Made by a program: the position numbers and the translations under genes. From NCBI RefSeq assembly GCF_001640805.2, contig NC_066848.1, positions 6,637,688 through 6,701,687 on the forward strand: DNA of 64,000 nt, in the 5' to 3' direction. This DNA is from Lates calcarifer. Taxonomy: Eukaryota; Chordata; Actinopteri; Centropomidae. The notes below the pieces were generated by a model. That model had not been told where the DNA came from. It ran no database searches and saw only the letters and a list, made by a program, of their open reading frames with translations. Each line of letters opens with the position of its first letter. Position 1 is the first letter of the stretch. This document shows positions 14,753 through 26,337 of the stretch, piece after piece.

Positions 14753-14812
<60 letters not shown>
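14753..14812. repeat. (GA)30 microsatellite
   Basis: An uninterrupted run of 30 GA dinucleotides, followed by an AAAGAGCGG break. It creates a spurious Leu-Ser repeat reading frame on the minus strand. It sits between two copies of the same MITE. Confidence 0.97.
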
Positions 14813-14817
<5 letters not shown>

Positions 14818-15348
14818 CGGCCATACTCACTAATTCAGTCAACGGCTGTGTGAACAAATAAATGATCGCTGCACACTCTCCTGTGCCAACTCTCATGCTT
14901 AGCGCCTTATTTTCTCAAATAATTGCACCTATTTGTTCTTAACAAGACAATAAAAGCTCATTTGAAAAGGTTGAGGTGAGAGTGAGGAGGTCTATCTCCA
15001 TCTATCTCCATCTCAAGGACGAGCTGATTGTCTCTGGCCAGTAGCTGCATCTCCATACAGAACGTCATCCTGGATGCCAGACAGAGTGTTGACAGATTAT
15101 AACTGGGGGATTCATAAAGAGACAGTGGATCTAGGGGAATTACTACACACTGCATTTGATGCACACCCAGCCAAAATGTCAAGACTTGGGGCTCAAAGCC
15201 TCACTGCATAGCCTACACAAACTGCTGCACACCAAGGACACAATGTCATTTATCATAGCTTACATCCTCAGAATCAATTCTGGCAGATGTCAACATGGTT
15301 GTCACATAAATAGTTGAACAGATTATTATATAGACTGAAAGGAATGGT

Positions 15349-15770
15349 TTGACATTTTGGGAAATATGCTTATTTTCTTTCTTGCTTAGAGTTAGATGAG
15401 AAGATACCACTCCTGTGTGTATGATAAAGATAAGGCTATAGCCAGGAGACAGTTAGCTTAGCTTAGCATACAGGCAGAGTCGAGACATAAACCAATAAAC
15501 TTTTTTTTTTTTTTTTGAAAGGCTTAAACAAACAGGACATAATGTGCTGAATGGTGAGCCCTAGAGCTTCTGGGAGATTTTTCTTTTCTTTTTCTTTTAC
15601 CTTTAGACAGAGCTATACTAGCTGTTTTCCCCTGTTTCCAGTGGAAGTGCTAAGCTAAGCTAATCATCTCTTTAAATCAACCTTCATATTGACTGTACAC
15701 ATGAGAATGATATCAATCTTCTCAATTACTTCTCGGTAAGAAAGACACAAATATTTGCTTTTAGAAACAG
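15349..15770. repeat. palindromic MITE, copy 2, more complete
   Basis: The left arm starts GACATTTTGGGAAATATGC, contains TCTTGCTTAGAGTTAGATG and CAGTTAGCTTAGCTTAGCAT. The right arm has its complement in reverse: AGCTGTTTTCCCCTGTTTCC, GTGCTAAGCTAAGCTAAT, CTTCATATTGACTGTACAC and TCTCGGTAAGAAAG. The arms therefore form a long imperfect inverted repeat of roughly 170 bases each with a short T-rich and unrelated centre. Non-autonomous, with no transposase. Ends are approximate. Confidence 0.75.
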
Positions 15771-18700
15771 CTTTGCTCTTTTCTGACTCTCAATATACAA
15801 TGTGTGTATCTTTCCTCTTTTCTTGCGTTGCAGGTTGTTAAGTGTTATGGAGACAAGAAGAAGTTTCATGCCTTGCGGACGTTAAAACTTTTAACTTGTA
15901 CTGAAGCATCTAAGTGTTATATTTTTTGACATGTAAAAATGTCCTCAGGTTAATAAATTTTCATTTCAGTCAACCAGTAGTAAAGGCACTTGGACTTTTT
16001 TTTTTTTTTAAGTATATGAGAATAACTCAACACAACTAGACCTTATTTTAGCCATGTTTTAGCCATGGTGTTGTCATCTGGCGGCTGCTGTCATTACCAA
16101 CCCGAGTGCACCCTGTGCCTGTTCCCAGCTCACTAATAAATGGTTCACTTAGTGCTGCCAACATGAACATGTAAGTTCATTAAGCAAGTCGAACCCACTG
16201 CTGGCGTTCTGGCCAAATGTCACAGCTACTTTATGAGCTCAACCCGTCACTGCCTCTGGTATATACTTCAGCGGCGAGTCACAGCTCACACCTTGTGTCA
16301 TTTTCTGAGTGGTAGTCATAATGAATGGTGCCGTCTGCATCTCTACATATGGTAGGCCTATGCAGTGATTAACACTTGAGATTTATAGAAGCAATTCAGG
16401 CATCCTCCCGCTCAAATAAATGTTTATGAATGTCTTCTTTCTGAATTTAGTTGTTCATATTTGATTTACAAAACAATAAATTGATATCCCAGTAAACTGA
16501 GCACATCTCGAGCTTCTCACAACATGTTGAACTTGAACAGCTTGGAGGCCCAACGAGTCAGACTTAGTGCACAAGATCATCCGTTTCTTATCTTTTCGGA
16601 TGGAAGGGGATTTCATGAATCCGCTCAATTGTATAGCAGACTCATTTCATCAAAACATGCACCCCTGATTCTGGCATTTGTTTAATTCATTTGCTCCATG
16701 ACATACTCTCCACACAGCCTGTCAGACAGCATGGCATTTATCTTCCTCGATATCGCTTGATCTAAATATTGAAAACACAAAGACACCAAAGTGGGTTAGG
16801 ATCTAGGCGAGTACCCAGAAATGTTCAATGATGCAAAACAGTGCATGGTAATAACTCTAACACACAGCATTTCCCCCAGCCAGGGACAGCTACCTGAGCA
16901 AACTGAGCTCTGTTTAGACAGCTGCTTGATGAGCCAGAATAGAAAATGAGGGCTTATAATCACCCAAGTCTAAAAGGGCCTCTTCACCAGCATAGCACTT
17001 GGGATGAAATGGTGTGCAGAGTCAGAGTCCTTGACGTGTTTTGATGATTTTCATGTTGTTTCCCTTACGACAGCAGGCTGGGATCTAAGCCAGGTGACAG
17101 AAGGTGAGGATGTATAGCTTGAGCTGCAGTTTTTTGCAAGTTGTGTGCTAGTGTGTACAGTACTGATCTTGGCTCCCCTTGCACAAAAGCCTGCCCCACA
17201 GCTCATTAGAGCTATTTTTGGAGATATGATGAGTTTTGACATGTTGTGTTGCAGTGTGCATTTGGATAAACTCGGCAGCAAGTGAACTGGGCTAACTATG
17301 TTTGTTACTGATGAAGTCATCTTGTACACAAAACATCTAAACAAATATAGGGCTGGTTTGATGTGCAAGATTTTGGGGGGTTTGTAACATGGCAGGAAAT
17401 GTTTTGCAGGATGTAACTGTCCTTGAAACATTTGTAGCAAGATTACACAGCCTATTTTTTGAAAAAAATTCCCCCTAAAAATATGAGATTCCACCCGCAA
17501 AAACAACAAAAAAATTTCCATCCATTATCATGATTTTGAACTGTTTGGGCTCAAGGTCTAAACTTGCCTCGAGTCTCTCTCAAGGAAAACTAAACCAGTT
17601 CTCTCTGAATAATGTCCTCAAACAAACAGTAACAGAGTCTGAAATCTCTTCCCACTGAGAGTGTTTTCATGCATAATGCAGATACAAGCTGCTAAATACA
17701 TCTCCATATTCAGATTACAAATAGCTATTTATGAATAAACATAAAATTTCCTTGGTAACTGGGCTTCTATAGACCACAAAAGGCAGAAGTCAACAGGATA
17801 AGGTGTTTATTTGCTTCAATATCCTGACTAATAATGGCAGAGTGATGCATTGTTATGTATCTTTTCCAAACTAATCAGGACTTCAGTTACAATGATTCTC
17901 TTTACTTTACTCCTTATTTATCTAAATTATACTGAGTCAAGTGTACTCAAAAACTCCTTTGCTTCATTGGAACTGAGTATGACTCACAATGCCCTGTCCA
18001 TCTGAAGCAATTTATTTTCCAGCCATATAATACAGCACTCATGGTTTGTGAAATATGCAGTGGACTCGTTCTGGACATTTACAGCATGATTATAAAGGAC
18101 GTTTCATTAATTTCTAAACCACACACGACAGTACAGAAGAGTTCTGGTCTAAAATCCTGGAAGTGTGACATTTGTTCTGCATGTTTTTTTTAAATTGTCA
18201 TCATTCATCTATGAACCATGCCAGGGGTGAAAATAAACTTCCCTCCAATCCTCAGCAGTTATTTAGTGCTACAAGGATCCTCTCACATTCCCTCCATGCT
18301 TTTCCATCTCTTTCACTGCTGCATGTTACAGCTTTGATCTTCCTTCATACTGTTTCACAATGCAAACTAAATTTGAGTCATTATTTCAGGTGAGCTGTGC
18401 CAATCATGAAAACCCAAAAGTCCATTCAGCTTAGAGACTACATCTAAGATTGCTGGAAAAGATGAAGGCACCACCACAGGCATCTCTAGTCTGTTTTTTT
18501 GGCTTTTTTCTGCAATTCATACCCCCACGAGTTACAGTGCAAGATGCCATGTCGGATAAATGCCTCCAACAGGCAAGACTGTGATGTAGCTGTCAAGATT
18601 CAGAGTCACGGATGTCCCCAATGAAGCCTTTTTGTTTTGCCGAGATTGTATTTCTCTTCACAGCCGAGGAAATAATACACAGTTGTTGGATTTGATCTGG

Positions 18701-21351
18701 GTGAAAAAAGTGTCTACAGCAACTATTGCTCAGAGGGCAAGGTGATCTATCTAGCCCACACGAAAACAGTTGCCTATTGATTCAGCAGTTGATTGTCAGT
18801 CAAGGTCATGTTTGAGTCTTTTTGTCCCTGGGCACTCAAATGAAGAGCATATGACAAGAGTACACACTCTCTATGTGGAACTATTTACAGCATGAAATTA
18901 GTCAGACCTGTCAAATCTCCGCAAAGGACAGTGAGAGCTTTTCACAGGGACTGACAGTCAACAACTAATGGGTACTCTATATTCATATACTATAGGTGAA
19001 CATAATGTGACTTTCCAGCAGGCACAGCAGACTGCTTTCATAGGTGTTTGTGCGTCAACTCTACCACATTCAATGTGCGAGTGCACGTGGTAACAGAATG
19101 TTCACATTCACTTCACAGCACATGTTGCACATTAAAGCTAATGCCACGTTCCATTAGACATAATTCATAACTCATGTTGTCACATATGGAGCCCTGACAC
19201 TAATAAAACATGGTTAAGTCAAAAATATAACTGAACACTGCAATAAATAATGTTATTTAAATCATTTTAATGGAGTGTAAAGAAAAATTAAGGTGTTTTT
19301 TGCTATAATCATTAAAACTTTATGTATTTTACTCTTTTATTTATCTTTCACAAGGTTCTTTTTTTCTTTTTTTAATTTGCTCTTAGCTCACATTTAATTA
19401 TTAGCATTTTCCCCCCACCCAATCCCCTTTGCCTCACCGCATTTAAAATTTCCTTCATCCATATGTGATAGTAGGATGGCCATGTTCATGTTTATCCACA
19501 GCATTAATTGGTCCAGCAAGTGTAGTCTTTCATTATCAACACACAGCCAGTGCCTGTAATGTTAACTACCCATGTAGGCTACTGTACCACACACTGTTGT
19601 GCCATCACTGTGTAAACTCTTTTAGATAGCAAGCTAAAGCTAGCAAAGGTTGCTAACCAACACTATTCAGAGGTTCACAGATGCCATACTTCTGTTTTAA
19701 AAAATACTATGTTTATTTAAATATGTTTATCAATGGAAATAAGTGTTGGATTTTTGGGATGTCTAAGAAAAAGCTTTTTGCTTTTTTTTAACCAATTGAT
19801 TACATGTTAAATATTACTTTTGACATGCCTAATGATATTATTTATTTATGTATTCTACAATATTTCTGACTTGTCTGATAATTTTCTACTTCTCGTCAGT
19901 TTGAGGCATCATAGTTACCATACTTTTAGCAAAATCATTAACATCAAAACACTCCACAACCACAGTTCAGATATTACTGAATTATTCCTTCACTGCTGCT
20001 TTGTTTCTTTGCCCAAGGGGTTGCTGCAGTAAGCTGTTCAAGTCGATTACGAGCTTACACTGACCTCACCTTATCAGTGTGGCAACCCGTGGGGCTATAT
20101 TAGCGCTTTGTCTCAAGTGAAAGTCGTCCACATCATTTTCAGGATCGAATAAAATGCAACAATGCAAGAACTGCATACAAAGCCACTCTGACATTTTCTA
20201 ATTAACAGTCTTCTCAGTCCTTAACTTCAGACATACTTTTTCATCCCTGATGTGTGAATGGGAAGAAAATGTTAAGAGGTTTTTAAAAGATAATACTGCA
20301 TAAAGCATTTGAATGTAATCACTTGATAGATTATTTCAAAGGGTCAGTTTCGTAGGTCTTTTGTTTGATATAATGTCTTTCACGTATGTTCAAGGGCTAA
20401 GGCCAAAATAGATTCTATTGCTCAAGGGAAACCCTACATGAAACACAATTACAAAAAATATGGAGTCATCAGTCACCCTGTATAGCGTCTAAGTCCTGTG
20501 AGGTGTTGACATTATGCTGTGGGGGTCACAGTGATGTAATTATGAAAGTAAAAGAAAATCTTTTTGTGAGGTCGCTGGTTCAAATCTGCACACGTGTGCT
20601 GCCTTCAACAGCCAGGGTATCAAACTACAGTTATGGGGCTTGGGGAAAACTGCAATTCTCTATAGTGAGTGCTGCTGGAGACCCAGTGAAGATGAAAAAT
20701 GCATGTCAGTAGTGAAAAATCCCAGCTCCCTGAGGGGGACTGAAGCTATGAACCACAAGAAAGAGATTAACCAATGTAGCTGTGAGAGAGAGCGAGAGGT
20801 GAGCTCCCTGTTCTCCCCCGCTCTCCCTCTCAAAAAGATCATTTCTGAAATGATTTATTTTTTAATAAATGTTCAATGACAGGTGTGAAGTAATTGGGCA
20901 AATAATGTTTGTCAACTTGAAGGGCCCAAAGGAGGGTTTGCTCTCACAATGATAAATCTGTGTACAAAAGCAAAGAAGCTCAGTAACACATGCATTTGAC
21001 AAAACACTGACATTTCATTTTACGGCATTCCTTTTTGTCACTAAGCATGTCTCATAGTCATGCCTAAAAGGTAGAGCATTGTGTTCCTTTGTTATTGCAT
21101 TAGGCAGAATTTGAAAACATTCACAAAGATGACATAAAATTGAAGCAGCTTCACTGGCTCTAGTAATAGCAAGTTATGAGCTCTAACCAAGAGAAGATAT
21201 CAGGCACATTCTTCATCTGAATATTGGAATGGATTTTGTGAAAATGCTCTTTCACAGCCTTTTATCTGGCAAGAACTTACCAAGATGTGCCCCTTTAGGA
21301 GGGCATCAGCATTGAAAATAAGGGAGAAAAACTTATCTCATATCCACCAAT

Positions 21352-21448
21352 CACAAGGGGGCAATCGGGTGGATTGCTGTGAGCTCCGGCTCATCAATCT
21401 ATCAACGTCAAGGAGGTAATCCAGGGGATTGCTCTTAACTCTGGTCCC
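21352..21448. repeat. imperfect direct repeat, two units of about 40 bases
   Basis: Unit one (about 21354-21392) reads AAGGGGGCAATCGGGTGGAT then TGCTGTGAGCTCCGGCTC. Unit two (about 21411-21448) reads AAGGAGGTAATCCAGGGGAT then TGCTCTTAACTCTGGTCC. The units agree at most positions and are separated by about 20 bases. Origin unknown; a local tandem duplication is the simplest reading. Confidence 0.55.
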
Positions 21449-24400
21449 TCACACTCCCATCTTTCAGATTCTTATCACCCGTCTGTTCCGACTGCTAACT
21501 CTGTGTCAGCCCATGAAGCATCAACAAGCTTCAGCGCTCTGTCTACACCGACACCCCCTGCAGGGAAAAAGGATGGGCACTCAGCTGGTTGATTGTCAGG
21601 GCCATTATGCCACCCCACCAAAAAAAACATCCCACAGTCTCCACTTCCACAATTCCCTCCATTAACAAGGGAGTTTGCTTTCCACTTCCCCTTTGATGTG
21701 TCACACTCCGCTGCAGATTTGTTTTTAATATGTGTGACAGAATCCACTTAACTGGTAGTGAGAGGAAGACTTTTTTTTCTTTGGAGCAACAGCAGCCATT
21801 CAACCCCAACACGGCATTCACATTCTAGTCTGTGTTATGTTAAACCACAGTTAATTATAGATGAATTCACCATCAGAGAAGCAGCCATTAACACATATAA
21901 TTGGCCACAGCTCCCAACCAATATTCTGCATTTTATTTAAAGGAATAGAAAAAAATGTCTTAACTATTCCTTGTAGCAGTTTTTCATATTCCATTGACAG
22001 TAAAGTACAAACTAAACCACACAAATATTTCTATAGCTGCCTCTGGCTGTGATTTCACATCGCCTCATTGAATCTGAATGTACACAAACTGTATTTTGGT
22101 TTTAAATGCAGTCAGACTCACACTGTAATCATTGCCACAGTCCAGCCACCATGTCCTTACAAGCAACAAGAGGGAGAGTATTGTAAACACAGATATGGAT
22201 AAACACAGCCAAATGAGATGCAAGTCATTTTCAAGTCAAATGTGGGTATATACAGCAATATGATCTCATTAAATTCTGCCTTCAAAGCTTTAATAACTCA
22301 TGGGAAAAATAACTGCAGAGGGAAAGATGTAAATGTGAGCTCCCTCTGCACTTGGGTAAACTCTACAGTATATGGGGGCTCAAATAGATGGTCAGTGTTT
22401 ACTAAGCAGTTTGATCCTGAAGCAGTGTGAAGTAGGGTATTGTACCACAGAGATTAAAACCTGTTTTACCAAAGCAAGCAGGAGCACTAGCTAACTCTTC
22501 TCACTCACAGGTTGCATCCAACGCAAAAAGACTAACGCGAAGCGATAGCACAGCTGCAGGTGAAGCTTAGAAGGAGTGAGGAGTTTGTGAGCAAAGTTAA
22601 TCACATGACCAGCATCTCACACATCTGTCAGGTTAATGAGACAACGCCCTGGGGAATAGTGGCGTGTTTACATACAGCTGCAGGAAGTTTACCACCAGTT
22701 TTTACAATCAACAGGGTTGTCACATCTCTTGGCTGATTTTGTGTTTGGAGAGAAGACTTAATGATAAATGCATTGTTTCATTTTTTTTCATCATCACGCT
22801 CTGCATCATAACAAGATCTGTCAGGTTTCACATGAATTGGACAGAATGCTGATGGGAGCGTAACTGATGCTCCCATCTGGTGTTACGATCAATACTGAAC
22901 AACGTCATCAACAGACAGTAATGGACACTCGTGGTTCTCCAGATTTAGACCAATGGAACGATGCCAACAGGTGCATCCTCACCTAGCTACATAAACCCTT
23001 GCAGGAAGGACATGGGCTCAGACAGTTCGCTTGATAACACCTATTTGCAGTGATTGATTTTCCAGGTAAATCCACTTTTATACTTTAAACCAAAGGCAGC
23101 ATCAATGATTCCTCCCAGCTGGAACAAAAAGTCAATTCACAGCATGCTTGTCTTTTGTTTGTGTTGCCCCCCGAAAAAAAAGCATTAATTTGGCTTATTT
23201 TATACACCAACAAGTCACAACAGCTAGACAACAACTGGTGTAATATTAATCAAATAATTAAAGACAGAAAGTAAGAGTGCTATGAGGTCAGCAGAGTTCA
23301 GTGCCCAACAAATATTTGTGCAAATTGAGTACTGTGAATACCCTGGTCACTTTCTCAGTCCATTTCAGTAATGGATTTCGGATGTCTGACACAATAAAAC
23401 GCCATCATGTTGCTTTAGTTGAATGCGAATATGATGAGGAAACTAAATAGAAATGGTTTTCAAGGTTGAAAACACAGTGCAGCAATGAAAAATAAAAATT
23501 TACTTTTGATACAATTCCCATTTTCATTTTTGCAAATCACCACAATAGTTATACTATTCCTAAGTTGACTCCTAACAAAGTAATCTGCAAGGACAATTTC
23601 TTTAATAAATATTGATTTCTAGCGGGTCATATGAGTGCTAAGGGGAAAATTACATTGTTAAAGTTTAAAACATTTTTGTGATTGGTTATGACACATCAGA
23701 CAATTTTGACTTTTCCATATTTTTCTAAAATATAATCTTCAGACTGTCAGCAGGTATAAGCAATGTTTTCCACGTTAAAATAGTTTTGAAGTTGCTTTCT
23801 TTGCCAGCAAAGTAAACATCCAGCTACTGTGTGTTTAATACATCCCAGTGGGACTTTGAGGTGGAGGGTGAACTCAGAATATATGGAACAGACTTTGTGT
23901 GGATGACATTTGAGTGAATCTGGAGAGTAAAGGAATGAAATGTCACCATCTTGCCATTACAGTTCAAATACACATACTTTTGACAGTGGGGCATTTAGAA
24001 TTAAATAAAACAGCAGTTTTAGTTACTAAACTAAATTCATGCTGAACTTCCCAGTTCCCAGACTAAGCTTTTGTTTCAAGAAAGTGATACTTTCCTGTGG
24101 CAACATATACAGTTCCAGGCATTTAAGCAATATAGACCACACTCACTCTAACTTATATGTTGTTCCTAACCTCCCCTCCATCAGGCTTCACTTCATATCT
24201 GCTCAAACTTTCTACTCACTTTTATTTATTTCTTCCAAGTGCAGCAGCAACTCAAGAGCAGTGAGGACGGTGACTGCAGTGCAGCTAATTTGACAAGAAT
24301 CCACTCAAGACCCAAAATAATCTGTTCTTCCTCCCACTGAAAAGCTAATACTCCCATCATGACAAGACAACCTTTTATGAGATCTGAAATGAGGAATGAG

Positions 24401-26299
24401 ACAGTTATCAAATAAATTGTGCTCATTTTTATACGGCTCCAGGGCGAGGCGAACAAGTGTGCATTAAGGGGTGTTTATCTAATCCTTAAAAATAAATAGA
24501 AAACAAAACGCACACAAATTCCCCAAATTAACCAGCGCTGCTCCTAATAAGACGTATTAAATAACAAATCAAACTGCTGCACATTTGGTCCCCTGGGTGA
24601 AATTATATTAGGAAAAGGACAAAGAGAAACATGGTGCTCTGAATAGCAATGTACAATGGAGTCAATGTTGAGTATTCAACACTACTGACAAATGACCTTT
24701 TGATTTATTTTGGAATTGACAGTTTTATTTCATGCACTTGTAACTCTAACTTCCCTATATTGTATCTGAAGTTTTTCTCTTTTTTTCACTGTTGTATTTG
24801 AATTGATGTTACTTGTTTAAGGATGCAATACAAATCAATTTGAGGATGTAATGTCTGCACCATTTATGAGCTCCAGATTCCACATCCTCAGAGCTGCAAC
24901 AAAAGCTTTTCTCCAGCTACACTGCACATCTCCTTGCATACAGATTTCACCCAGCATGTCAGCCTCCACGTGAGGCTCATGAAACAAATGTTGCGGTTAG
25001 GTCTTGGATTGAATTTCTCGCCCTTTTCGGATAATGCACCATCCCCAGAACACCTCTTGCACATGTAATGAGTACGGGAAGAGAACGAATCGCACGACGA
25101 ATGCAGGCAAGTTCATGACTAATGATTGTAAATCCATTCTGAGGAGATAAACACTGTCCTAGTCAACTGCCTGCCCACAGTCTAAGAAAGTGCCAGCTTT
25201 GTCAAATGTAGTCATGCTCTACCAAATATTAAACATCAAGGGTCTCTTGCTGACAGCAGCCCGACTGCGCACTGTTATCCAGTTGCCTTATTATACTGAA
25301 TAAATCCTCTCTATGTCAAGCACCATGCCTGGATTTTAAGACCTAATTTAATTCCAGCTATGTGCAGCTCTGGCGCAGGCCGTGTGTTTGTACTCTGACG
25401 TTACAAGCATGAAGACAGTGATGAAGTGTGGTCTGAATGTGTCAAAAAGTCGGCAGAGGAATGTGCATAAAGGTATTTTTTTAAACATTTGACACCATCT
25501 GGGACATTAAATTAGATTTAAAATTAACAACGATTAAATTACATAAGGAGGTTTTTACTTCATTCAATATTTCCTTTGGCCTCCTAGAAAATGAATTTGT
25601 ATTCCTATAATTCAGGGTTAACATTACAGTGGCTCTAATTAGATCTAAAGTTAGTAAAAAGGAGTGGAGATGGGAGTGAACCTTACAAAAAGCAAGATTA
25701 AGAAAAAGAACATCACAGCAGTGCAAAAGGTTCTTGACTATGCGACAGCCACCATTTTTCACAAATTATTGAGCAGACTCCTCCTGACCACGTATGCTTT
25801 GAATAAATTGCATTGAGCACTATGAGGCAATATTCCAAGGCGGCATAATACAACTGTGGAAATTGTTTATTTTCATCCATCCTCCTGCCACCATTCATCC
25901 ATACTCCTGCCAGCAAATACAATGACATTGTTTCTGAGACAGCTGGGAAATGTTCTAGTCATCACCCCCAAAACCAGCCTTCCTGCCAGAATGCTGTGCA
26001 CTGAGACTGTGTATAAGCCATCTGAGTTCAGCCCAGAGTGAAAACAAAGAAAGAAAACAAACCAGGAGACTACTTTTAACGCATGGGTTAAGCAGCAAAA
26101 TGAATGATGAAGCGACACCGATATTAGCATGTGATTTTCTCAGGTAGAAAACTCAACTATGGTGTGATACTGAGTTTAGAATCACGTAATGGTTAACTGA
26201 AACTAAATTATTGAAAAGATAGCTGATATGCAACTAATATTTTTTGTGTCAGATACAGACCACCCTCATAAACTTCAGCCCTCATAGGAAAGACAAACG

Positions 26300-26305
26300 T
26301 TTATT
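26300..26305 (-). terminator. candidate polyadenylation signal of prim2
   Basis: AATAAA on the minus strand, 33 bases beyond the prim2 stop of the conserved frame (26338). Another copy lies at 25866-25871. Position and strand fit prim2; use is inferred. Confidence 0.5.
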
Positions 26306-26337
26306 TCTATATGTAAAAAAGAAGAGTTTAAAAAAAA

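Larger units (their letters stand above)
8012..26299. other. gene-poor interval between khdrbs2 and prim2 (includes both 3' UTRs)
   Basis: No coding exon is supported on either strand over about 18 kb. The longest open frames (for example 17051-17521 minus, 156 codons) lack family resemblance, good start context and splice partners. Contents I can name: two copies of a palindromic MITE (14311-14570, 15349-15770), a (GA)30 tract (14753-14812) and an imperfect direct repeat (21352-21448). Both flanking genes end towards this interval (khdrbs2 plus strand, prim2 minus strand), so it should hold terminators and possibly distal enhancers rather than promoters. Stretches with a less AT-rich, complex texture at about 16.3-16.9, 18.5-19.1 and 24.85-25.4 kb might be conserved non-coding elements; this cannot be tested here. 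Confidence 0.65.

Noticed and set aside
14612..14896. Open frame with a long Leu-Ser repeat
   Set aside because: It is the translation of the (GA)30 microsatellite in antisense.
17051..17521. 156-codon frame on the minus strand in the gene-poor interval
   Set aside because: No recognisable domain, no splice partners, low-complexity AT-rich context; expected by chance in this length of sequence.
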